A DNA stretch of 64,000 nucleotides from NCBI GenBank assembly GCA_034770075.1, contig JAVJAP010000339.1, positions 1,622,501 through 1,686,500 of the forward strand, in the 5' to 3' direction. The stretch comes from Aralia elata. Its lineage: Eukaryota; Streptophyta; Magnoliopsida; Apiales; Araliaceae. Each line of letters starts with the position of its first letter. Position 1 is the first letter of the stretch. Positions 20,924 through 31,800 of the stretch are shown here, one piece after another. The translations under genes were made by a program, and so were the position numbers. Under the pieces are notes generated by a model. That model was given only the letters and a program-made list of their open reading frames with translations. It ran no database searches and had not been told where the DNA came from.

Positions 20924-22591
20924 TGTTGGGATATTTGTATGTATAACAAATAAGATTCATACACGCAAGTGTACGTGATCCACAAGTAAAATAAAGTAAG
21001 TAAGATATCGATCCCACAGAGAATAGAATTGCAATTACAACTGACAAACACCTATTTTATAATTATTTTGGTTTCTTTAAATAGATGAGTAATGTGATGA
21101 ATTTGTCTAATGATTACTAGAGAGATATATAAAACAAATTACAATTTTATAAATATAGATTTATGGGTTTTGGGATTATAACTTCACTTATTACAAAATT
21201 GAGATTTCCATGCTTCCTATTGCTTCTAATTGGTTATTATAGAATCTTGGTCGAGAACACGAATGTAAAATATGGCCACCTCTCGATGCACCATATTCGT
21301 ATCACACTAAATCCACAATTGATAGAATGAATATGAACATCCTAGATGACTAACGCACTATATCTCTATGTGAATTACAATCAAGAGGATTGAGGTATAA
21401 GTTTTCAATTGGCCACATATGGTGCTTCGGTATATCTCTATCCTAAGCACGAAACATAATTCCACGAGGAATGCAGAAATAATGAACATATGCTGGCATA
21501 ATCAGATCTTAATTTATATTTTCTTTCTCAATTTCATATAAATTATCACAGTAATTGGTGATCAAGCAATTAAACTTTCAGTATTAATTATGCCAGTCAT
21601 TCAATTCATAACCAACCAGTAATAATAATGAAGCATGTCAATGTTCAGTTAATGCAAAAGATTCATTATAATCCTAAAAATTAAGCTTAGTTCATACTAA
21701 CAATAATAGAAGTCATCATAAAAAATGGTTCATCATTGTATTTACAGAATAAGAAAATAAATCAAAGACAGAAAATAATAAAACTCCCTGCTTCAGTTTT
21801 TCTGTTTCTGCAAATCCGTTGATTTTCCAAGTTGTGATGATCCTTGATTCTTTGCTCCCAATCTTCAATTCAGCATTCATGTAGCTCCATTCTTCAGTTC
21901 CCAAGTGATTTTGATGATCAATAGCCATGTTCCATTTTTGGAGATAGAATGCAGTAAAGATGATTTTTCGTGGAGGAGGTCCATTTTCTAATAAGTTCTC
22001 TGCATGATTATATTCATTCTTCTCTTTTGTCTTTTGTTGACTTGCTTTGATTCCCAACTGATAAAATATCACTCCACTAATTTTTTGAAAACCTGGCATT
22101 GCATGTTTTTGGCAAGTTTGCATAGCTGTCTGAAACGTGGTCTGCATAGCTGGCTGGCGACGAGCGCAGCTGCGCACTAGAGGATTCAATAGGCAGGGTT
22201 GGGAGCAGCTGCGTCGGCCTCAAGGCTAAACTGGGCGCAGCTGCGCAGTGCAGCTTCTGGGCGCAGGGCATGGGCGCAGCTGCACTGGCTTCCAGGCCAA
22301 GTTGGGCGCAACTGCACTCTCTGTCAGGTTGCTGCACTGCTTTCGTCAAGCTGTCCCCTCGATTCTCGCGCACTGTGCTAACATCTTTCATTCATTTAAA
22401 TCCCAAACAACATATGCCTCGTAACTCGTGTTAAATCACTCTTTAAATTATGCAAATGCTGTAGAATGCGAATTGAGATGCATTACCTAAAATACGACAA
22501 AAAATGTATGAAAACACACTTTGGAGCTAAGAATTTAGCAACAATTGAAGCAAGTTAGTATCCAATAAGTAGGTATGAAACCTACTCATCA
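20924..22591 (-). repeat. 5' LTR of element 2
   Basis: It spans from TGTTGGGA at the low edge to ACTCATCA at the high edge (1668 bp), so element sense starts TGATGAGTAGG and ends CA. It is the partner of 9283-10978. Five GC palindromes start at 22164, 22203, 22235, 22274 and 22306. Several of these have decayed at CpG, and one 32-bp unit present in the other LTR is missing. Confidence 0.87.
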
Positions 22592-22605
22592 TACCTGTTC
22601 CGACT

Positions 22606-23916
22606 GTGATATTTTCTTGGATTTTATTTCATCCGCATGCAGTTGTCCAATATAAAGCTGACTGTGATAATTTCTGAAAGTGTAGTAACTAGTTTTGGTT
22701 ACCTTGGTATTAAGGTTGGTTACCTCTGTATTAATGTTTGGTTACCTTTGTATTAAAGTTTGGTTACCTTTATATTAAAGGTTGTTTACCTCTATTTTAA
22801 GGTTGGATACCTTTTGTATGAAGTTTTGGTTACCATTGTATTTAGGGTTGGTTACCTTTTTGTATTAAAAGTTGGTTACCTCTGTATTAATATTTGGTTA
22901 CCTCTGTATTAAGGTTTGATTACCTTTATATTAAGGGTTGGTTACCTTCGTATTAAGGTTTGGTTACATTTGTATTAAAGGTTGGTTACCTTGATATTAA
23001 GGTTGGATACCTTTTTGTATTAAGTTTTGGTTACCTTTGTATTAAGGGTTGGTTACCTATGTATTAAGGTTGGTTACCTTTGTATTAAGGGTGTTATTCC
23101 CACCTGTAACCAATCCTTAACATTAATATACAACAATTAGAAAGTAATTACAAAAATAAAACACACACAAAATAATTACAAAAATAACAAAACACAATAT
23201 ACCTAACCACGGTTTGACTGAAAAGTGGGAGGGGCATGGAGGAGGGAGGGGGAGGGGGGAGCCAGGCGGGCGGGAGGTAGGCAGGGGAGGGAGGAGGGAG
23301 GAGGGAGGAGGGAGAAGGGAGGGGGAAGGCAGGCTGGAGGAAGGAGGGAGGCGGGGGGAGGCGTGGGGTAGGGAGGCGGGGGAGGAAAGAGGCGGGTGGG
23401 GGGAAGGCAGACGGGAGGGTGGAGGGAGAAGGGAGGAGGGAGGAGGGAGGGGGAAGGCAGGCGGGAGGAAGGAGGGAGGCGGGGGAGGAAGGAGGCGGGA
23501 TGGCGGCGGCGGCGACTACTTACAAATGTATCCAACCTTAATACCAAGGTAACCAACCTTTAATACAAATGTAACAAAACCTTAATACGAAGGTAACCAA
23601 ACCTTAATACAGAGGTAACCAAACCTTAATACAGAAGTAACCAACCTTAATACATAATACAAAGGTAACCAACCCTTAATACAAAGGTAACCAAAACTTT
23701 AATACAAAAGGTACCCAGCCTTAATCCCAAGGTAACCAACCTTTAATATAAAGGTAACCGAACTGTAATACGAAGGTAACCAAACTTTAATATAGAGGTA
23801 ACCAACCTTAATACAGAGGTAACCAAAACTAGTTACTACACTTTCAAAAATTATCACAGTCAGCTTTATATTGGACAATTGCATGCAGATGAAACAAAAT
23901 CCAAGGAAATATCACA
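22606..23916. mobile_element. Foldback-type element with tandem-repeat arms
   Basis: The ends are inverted copies of each other for about 90-100 bp, starting TGTGATATTT(T/C)CTTGGATTTT on each side. Inside, the left arm (about 22690-23095) holds some 18 tandem copies of a 21-22 bp unit near GGTTACCTTTGTATTAAGG. The right arm (about 23525-23830) holds about 13-14 copies in inverted orientation. The centre (23100-23520) is not inverted and includes a G-rich purine tract. No ORF for a transposase is present. No clear target duplication was seen; the left flank may have been cut by the element 2 insertion. Long repeat-built inverted arms are typical of foldback elements. Confidence 0.8.
23222..23510. 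repeat. G-rich purine tract (foldback centre)
   Basis: Almost pure G/A on + with many GGG runs (GGGAGGAGGGAGG pattern), sitting in the loop of the foldback element. ORFs through it on either strand are low-complexity artefacts. The sequence can in principle form G-quadruplexes or triplex DNA. Confidence 0.85.
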
Positions 23917-23947
23917 TGGATGAAGGAAGCATTGATAATTATTTTTT

Positions 23948-24385
23948 AGCGGAGGGAGGTCGGGAAGAGGGAGGGCGGGGGGGGGGGAGGCGCGGGGGGG
24001 AGGGAGGCGGGGGGAGGGAGGCGGAGGGAGGGGGCTAGGGAGTAGGGGCTGGGGTGGTGGGAGGGAGGGGTGGGTGGCTGGGGGGTAGGGGGAAGAAGGT
24101 GGGAGGAGATGGGAGGAAAAGAGGGCGGCGGGGAGGGAGGGGATGGGCGGCAGGGAGGAGGGCGGGAAAAGCAGAAGATGGGAGGGGGGAGGGTTGCGGG
24201 AGGAGGTGAGGGCGGGGGCAGAGGGAAGAAGAAGGGTGGGAGGGGATGGGAGGGAGGAGGGTAGTCTGGGAGGGAGGGGAATGGGCGGTGGAGGGAGGGT
24301 CGGGGAGAGGAGCGGAGGGCGGCGGGAGGGAGGGGAGGGAGGGGGGCATGGTGGGAGGGGCTGGGGTAGTGGGAGGGAGGGGTGA
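23948..24385. repeat. G-rich purine tract upstream of DXO1
   Basis: About 440 bp of nearly uninterrupted G/A-rich sequence with dozens of GGG runs, ending roughly 250 bp before the predicted TATA box of DXO1. It resembles the tract at 23222-23510 and has the same strand bias, but lies outside the visible end of the foldback element. Confidence 0.85.
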
Positions 24386-24640
24386 GAGAGAATGATGAAT
24401 TATATTAATATTGTAAATAAAAATAAAAAAATGTAATATTTTTGTAATTATTTTATAGATGTATGATTTTTGTAATTTTTTTTAAAAATGTACTAATATA
24501 TGTAATTTTTCCTATATTAATATAAAAAGTTGTGGGTTTGTCGATTAGTATGTTGGGCTGGCCCGAAATAGATGAAGAAAAAGGCCCACTCTGTCACCCA
24601 TTAGTCCATTTTCTCAACTCGTCCTGACTCGGGAAAAATC

Positions 24641-24650
24641 TTTATAAAAG
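24641..24650 (+). promoter_or_regulatory. Probable TATA box of DXO1
   Basis: TTTATAAAAG lies 135-144 bp upstream of the first ATG of DXO1. Transcription would start near 24670-24680, giving a 5' UTR of about 110 bp. No other strong TATA-like sequence lies nearer the ATG. Confidence 0.6.
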
Positions 24651-24784
24651 CCGAGTCAATTCCCGAGTTGTCTCTTCACCATACCCAAATTACTCATTAC
24701 ACCATACACAGAATAAAGCTCAGAACCTCATCGATCAAAATCAAACCTTTACACTTACATTTTCTGTATATTTGCTTGATCAAA

Positions 24785-27700
24785 ATGGATTCAGAACAAG
24801 AATTAGACTTATTTGGAGAAGATGAAGAAGAAGACAACAATGATAAACAAGAGAGCCATCAATCTTCTTCGTCTTCATCATCTTCTTCTTCCTCTTCCTC
24901 CTCTTCATCTTCCAAGCGGAGTGGCGGAGGAGAGAGTAGCAGCGGCGGCAGTAGCGGCGGCAGCGGTAGCCGGAGCGGTAGTGGAAGTGGTAGCGGCAGC
25001 GGCAGCGGCAGCGAGGAGGAAGATGAAGACAATGGGGAAGTGAGGTCTAATAATAATAATTGTTACCGTGAGGATGATGATAAAGATCTGTTTGGCTCTG
25101 ATAATGAAGATTATTGTAAAACCCTTGCCTCTAGCCCTTTTCCAGTGCCAGGTGATCCCTTTTTCTTTGATGGGTATTGCTAAATTTTGTCTTGTAATGT
25201 GTTGTATGTTTGGGTTTTAGGGATTTTGTTGTTGGGTTTTCTTGTTTATGATTTTTGGTAGGCTTGCATTGTAAGTTTTGAAGCATAATTAACTTGTTTA
25301 TGTTCAATGTAAATTATGAGTATTCTCTTTCTGTGTGTTGAGTTTATGTTTAAGGTGAGATGGAATGATTTAATGGGTTTATCTTGCTAATTGTAGATAG
25401 TGGGGTAAGAAGAGTTGAGTTATTTCTGTGGACTGCTGAGATTACTACTGTTGGCTTGTTTTAGTGTGATTGTTTGGATACATTTTTAAGAAGAAATGAA
25501 TTGAGGTGATGATATTTTATTCAAATTTGTGAATTGATTGGTTAAACTCATAGTGAATTTAAATATGGGGGTAATGTAAGGAAAATAAATATGAGTCAGT
25601 AAAACCATTTTGGTGCTGGGAAAAGGAAAATAAATATGAGTCAATAAATTTGGGTATATGGGAAATGTAAGGGAGTTGGATCAGAGATGGTAAGAAGGTT
25701 GTTAGGAAATTATCTAGAGAGATACGAGAGAGATAGAGGAGCTCCAAAAAAGAAAACATTTCTCTGACAGAAGGCAGTTAATGGAACAGAAGTCGAACAC
25801 CCTTTGGCTTAAGTAAGGGGGCTTAAGATCTCTCTGTGATAGTGGAAATTTTTTGGTGGTTGGAGTGGAAGTGGAAGGCCCTTGAGCTTAAGTATGGGGT
25901 ATTGTGGGTGTCTTTGAGGGGCTGTACTCTGAGCCATTTGTTTGGAAGTGCGAATGGATAACATTGAGTTTGATTTCATAGGAGTGGCTAGACAGAACTT
26001 TACGAGAGAGGAAGTTGTGTATGTTATTTAGTGATAGGGAGTTGTGTATGTTATTTTGTTTCCTGAGTGGATATCACTAGTATTTTCTTTGTTGGTAGGC
26101 TGTTGTTGGTCTTGATGTGATCGAAATTTTCAGCTGTTATATGATACCAGGAGTTAGGAAAAAGTTTTACTTTCAAGAATTCTGTAATATTATCCAGGGA
26201 ATTTGAAGGAAGTGTTTCTTATTAAAAAAAATAAAAAAAATACAAAGAAATAGAGAATTTTAAATTCTCCTTTTATGTCATTGTTATTAAGAAGAGAGGA
26301 TTCTAATTTAAAGAATTTTGGACTCAAAGTTTAGTTGCCAGCATCTATAAGATCATTCTGTTTTTTCGGGTAGGTGACTAAAGGTAATAACTACCTGTCA
26401 CTACTCGTTCATTCTTAACTGTTGGGGGGTTGTGCATCTAGAATACGGGGTCGTATGCGAAGGTTGGTGTGAAATGGTCATTGAAAAAGCTTATAATTAT
26501 GTGATTTAGGGTTCCCTATCTACTCGATGGGACATGATACGGGTAGATGAAGTCGATTATACCCCTTCATGTATTTGGTTGGCCTCGGTGTTTTTTGCTT
26601 GTTGTGCAGCATTTAGATTTATGCTGACTATCCTTAATTTAAGGAAGAGGGAAATTCTTTCTTATAAAGCTCTTCTTTGTTCTAATATTTTTCATATGTT
26701 CATTTTTTTTAATTGTGCTGCTCTCTCTCTCTCTATCTCTCTCTCCCACCATGTATCTTCATATCTCTCTCACACCTTTCGTCTTTGATTTCTAGTTTTA
26801 CCGCCCTTACGTAATACAAATAACCACACCAGAGGTGGTATGGGGCGTGGTCGGTCGTTGGCAAAAATGATCGAGGAGCTGGCCTCCTTCCTCGGCCTGG
26901 ACCTTATCCTCAAAGGCAGAATTATGGTTACAATCCCAGGTTCTCTAATGTCCGCAATGATGAACGTTTTGTTTCCGAATTGAAGTTTTCTAAAAGTGAA
27001 GAAACATTAGCAAGGAAATGTATAGCATTTCAGGAGGTAATTTATGTATTTTATTTTAGTCTCTTTTGATTAGTACTTTAGATTTAAAAAGTCCTCTTAA
27101 GATTAAATCTGCAATTGGTACTAAACTAAATTTATGGTTATAATCTCCCCCTTCTATAAATAAATGCACAAATACATCTGCATGCAATATATTGTGCTTT
27201 CTAAAGCAATATATTTTCGATAACTATCCTTGCTCGAGCATTCTTTGCAAATGTTTAAGAGGCAAGGGGAAAATATAAGGGAATGATATATCACAATCCT
27301 AGCAACTTCTTATTTTAGGACAACATTTTCAAAACTTCTAAGCTTTTAGAGGACATGGTGGTTAATTGGTATTTTCACAACGAAGTCCTGTCTGTGAACC
27401 TAATCATCTTCTTAGGATATTTTATTTTGTTTATGTGGATGGCCATAATGAGAGGCCACACGAGGGACAAGTCCTTTATCAAGGTCATTGTATTTTGACT
27501 ATTTTCTTCCACTAGTTTGGCATTCTTTTGGTGGACATATTTCCCTCCTTTTATTTGTACCTTCCTTCTTCCTAATAAACGTTCTTTTTTTTTTCCTCAA
27601 GACAAAAAACAATGCAACTCCTAGATTGCTTCTTGGATTTTTTTAATTTCCTTTTGACATGTTAACTTGTTTCAGTCATGTTATCTAATTCATTATATCG

Positions 27701-28829
27701 GCTTATGGTGCGAATTAGCCATGTGAGCTTGGTTGCTATAGTCGTGTAGAAGGTGGAGAGGTCTATTTTGATGATCGCAGCTTGGTGAGCCTTTCGGATC
27801 CTTTTCTCAATTTAATTTGCTCTTTTGAAGAACACCACAATGTTTTCCATTGTTTGATAGCTCCATGCTTTAGCTCATTTATGTTACTCTTCATTTCACA
27901 TTGTCAGAGGCTTTTTAAGCGTCTTATTACAGAAGATGTGGGAGCTGATCTTAATGAAGGTTTTGATACTTTCATTGAGAAGAAAGGTATGATGCTGAAT
28001 ATGCAAGAAATTAGCATATCAATAATATAAAGCATCTTTTCTTCTGGCTCTCTGTGCATGCTTCATATGCACCTAATCATCCTCCTCTCTTCCTGTCTCA
28101 AAACCAGATTTGGGCTCTGAAGGATTTGGTGACCTTCTTACATGCATAAGAAACAAAAACATCCCACTTCAAAATATGCATTTTGTGGTAAGAGCTAGCT
28201 AAATCTGGCTTATATTTCAATAAATATGGTTCAAGCTGTTAACTTCACTTTCTCTTCTTCCTTGTTTTCTGTCCCTGGCAGACGTATCGCAACAACCTTA
28301 ATAAGGTGATTGCTGACCCTTTTTATTTGTTACTTACTTATAATACATCTTATTTCCTAATGAAGTTAGCATTCATCTTTTTCACTGTATATCAGATTTT
28401 ATGTTTGACCCGTTCAATCTTTGCAGTAGTTAAGTTTTGGATTTTGAATATTCATTTTTTGGACTTACTGCAAGTTGTTATGTTTGCATTCTTTATAGAG
28501 TTACGTTAGAATCTTATAGCAATATTTCACTTGTATCCTGTGGTTAGTGGAATACACGTATAAGAGTCATGTGCTTTTTATGAACCTAGCTGTAAAATTT
28601 TGAGCTGGTCATCTTGGTGAATATGCAGATTCTGGCCACTGCTTATATCAGGAATGAGCCTTGGGAAATGGGAGTGCACAAAAGGAATGGTGTGGTGTAT
28701 CTTGATGTACATAAACTACCGGAAAGGCCAAACACTGAGCTTGATCGCCGAAGGTAGTAAATTATATATACATATATTTAAGTATTCTCTTGTCTGAAAA
28801 ACATTGGCTTCATGATCTTATGTTTCAAA

Positions 28830-28871
<42 letters not shown>

Positions 28872-31800
28872 TTGGAAAGATATGATGGATATCATTGGTA
28901 CTCTCAGCTTCTTGTTTGCATCTATTCTGTTCGAGCCTTTGTTTTATCAGGTTTATCTCAAATGAGCTTCCTGGATACAGAGAAGTTTCTCTCAATGTTT
29001 TTAAAACCAGACCTGATCGACCAGTTGAACCTGTTGAACGGGACCAGCTAGAAATCTGGTTTGGCTTGTACTCAAAAAACAAACATAGTTAAAGCCCGTT
29101 TAAAATAATGGAAACCTGAAGAACCGGTGTCTCAACTATTGATCCACTTGAACGGGTCAGGGTTGCTACTTGCCTTGAATTGCCAGGATTTACAAGTATT
29201 AAATAGGGGCAAATTAGGACTATTCTGGATCTATGATCCGTGCATTTTCCTTTCACTGCTTCCTCAAAAAATGAGGTTCCACCTCCTTGCTTCTTCTTCT
29301 TCTTCTTCATCTGCTGTTTTTTTATTTTATTTTATTTTTTTGAGACCTCTTTGCTTCTTCTTCATTAACTTGCAGCTGTCAACTGCCGAACAAAGCTGCC
29401 GGAGACCGAAATTGGTGAGGCTTGAGGGGTTGGTATAGACTGAAACTAATTTTGATAGAGGTGATAAAAAAACATGTTATACATGAACATAACTGAGATT
29501 CACTAGATAGAACAGAGTGGAGGAAATGATTCATCTAGCTGACCCCAATTTGTTTGGGATTAAGGCTTTATTGAATTGAGTTGTTTAGCTATATAACATT
29601 AGCAACTACCCAAGAAATAGTAGAATGCCCAGATACTGACCAAATCTAGTCAAGTCAAAAGAGAAGGAACTAGAATAAGGAAAGTGACAAGAATTCCTTG
29701 GAACAGCCCGGTTCTCTGTCTTCGAGCTTTTTTAATACATTTATGGAATCATATATTTGTAATCATAAAGCAATGGATTGGAAATTACGAAGCCTCCAAT
29801 AACTACTAACTTTCGCTTTGTAGAGAAAGAGAATCATATTTCGTGCTATGGTCCCTTTGCAATGGGTGCCTTTGGGGGTATTTCTGTGTCTTATTTTTGT
29901 AGAGATTGTAAAGCTGTTCTTAATGAGTGTGCTTTCTTTAATTCCAGTTGTTTATAGGGTGATTTGACTCCTTGTGGCTGTTGATATTCTCTGTTCAGTC
30001 AATAAAATTTCTTAGAAAAATATATATAATTATAAATTCCTTGATCACTTTATTTAATCATTTGTGGAATTATATCGCTGTTGTCATATCGGTTTGTTGA
30101 CTTCATGTATATCTTTTGAATTAGATGTTATTGGGGATATTGTTTTGAGAGCCTTGCTACTGAAGATCCAAGAAGAGATGATGGAGGTGGTATACATCAT
30201 GTTGATGCCAATGCTGAATACTGTTCTGTAATTAAAACTAAATTGGGAGCTCATCGTATTCTGATGGGTGCGGAAATGGATTGCTGTGATTCAACTGATG
30301 AAGGAAGGAGGTTTTATGTGGAGTTAAAGACTAGTCAAGAGGTTGACTTGCCTATTGGCTTTCCTTTTGTTTCTATTGTCTGGTTTGTAAATTTTGATCT
30401 CATCCTTATCTTTTTCCTGCTATGCACAGTTGGATTATCACACAGAGGAAAGATATGAGAGGGAGAAATTGCTCAAGTTCTGGGTACATATGCCTTCTAA
30501 ATTGCTATGAATATATATATAGTATTCCGATTGTTTTGTTGATTTGTGCTGTTTTTAACATTTAAATGTGGTAGAGCATCACTATAATTAATTGTTTCAA
30601 GATTTTGTCCAAAAGTTTGCTTGATTAGAGCCTTACAGGAGAATTTTCCCTTGTACGTCAAACAGTAAATGCGTTTTACAATTTTGGACATACTCCTTGA
30701 GATTCTAACTTTATATGTTACATTTACCTTACATTACATGCACAATCTTGGAAGTGAACAATTCTGCTGTGGAAAGATGCAAAGGGCCAGGTATTAATGG
30801 TTGAATGAAGAAAATCTTTCTTGCGTGAAAAGTTTGTTGATGGTAATCCATATTCTCATTCAATAGGTCAAATTCCAAAATGGGAACACGATCAATTTTT
30901 TCCACTAAGGAAACCCCTGAAGGTTATGTGATTACATGTGTTATACACATCATTTATTAAAGACCCGAAATTGGAATTATTAACTAATTTGATTCATTAA
31001 AGATATTCATCTACCAAAATTCACAAGCTTTAATGAGTGAGCAAGCCAGAAATTGTACTGATCCAAAAATAAGGAGTTCTTACATTCAATCTCCTTTCCT
31101 TTCCAATTTGTTATTCTCAACAGTAAAATTTTCCTTTCTCAACATTAGAAGGAGAGCAGCAAACAGGTACATAAGAGTTGGTATAACTTATTTGTGGTTT
31201 GCTAATTCAGCAACCAGTTGTGATCTACGCTCTTGAAAGACCGGCTGGGTTGCAATCTGAATATGGTAGTTATTTCTACTATGATTAGTTGCCACGGTTT
31301 GGTGGATGAACCCCAAGATCGAATAGAAACCTGCGTAATCGAACCAGTTTTTAAGAAGAGTTAGTTTGGGCAAATCTTTGGCCATGTAGAAGAGCTTCTG
31401 CATTTGCAAATCTTTCATCTTGGATCCCTACATGACAGCTCTATTGCCATCTCTTATGAATCCACCATAATCTGAGTTCCCAAGAGTAGCCTTCCCCTAC
31501 ACCTTCAAAGTCATCTTGATGTGTTGACGTGATTTTGATAAATATGCTAACTCAACGCTACCTTTTTTATCCCAAAGTAGTAGGGGTAAGCTGAAAATGA
31601 ATCTCACATAAAAGCATTAAAAAAATAGAACAATAAGGGGAAATGAAAAGATAAAATAGATAAAAGTACGTAATAATAAATCTCGTAAAAGAAAAAAAGT
31701 GAATAATAGTAATGCTTTAGCATCTCGGGAGTAGTAGTACCATAAGATGAACATCCAGAAGGTACCTGTGTAATTCCAGATTGGTCCTTTTCTTGCTCTA

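Larger units (their letters stand above)
9283..22591 (-). mobile_element. Athila-like Ty3/gypsy retrotransposon with third ORF (element 2)
   Basis: Two near-identical LTRs (20924-22591 and 9283-10978) flank gag, zinc knuckle, aspartic protease, RT, RNase H, integrase and a third ORF, all read on the minus strand. Domain order RT-RH-IN places it in Ty3/gypsy. The tRNA-Asp PBS, the TGATGAG LTR start and the ORF downstream of integrase fit the Athila branch. It is interrupted by a solo LTR at 18883-20168. Stops and frameshifts in pol make it non-autonomous. The shared LTR at 9283-10978 continues into another PBS and gag, so no terminal target duplication can be checked. Confidence 0.85.

Noticed and set aside
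23203..24385. Gly/Arg-rich and Pro/Ser-rich ORFs on both strands
   Set aside because: They are translations of a low-complexity purine tract, with no start context and no domain; both strands are equally open.
24785..25183. A stand-alone Ser-rich protein ending at 25183
   Set aside because: A good GT donor at 25152 and the downstream DXO exons show this is exon 1 of DXO1; the stop at 25183 is intronic.
29127..29438. 103-aa ORF in DXO1 intron 7
   Set aside because: It lies between well-supported splice sites, is low-complexity Ser/Phe-rich and has no recognisable domain.
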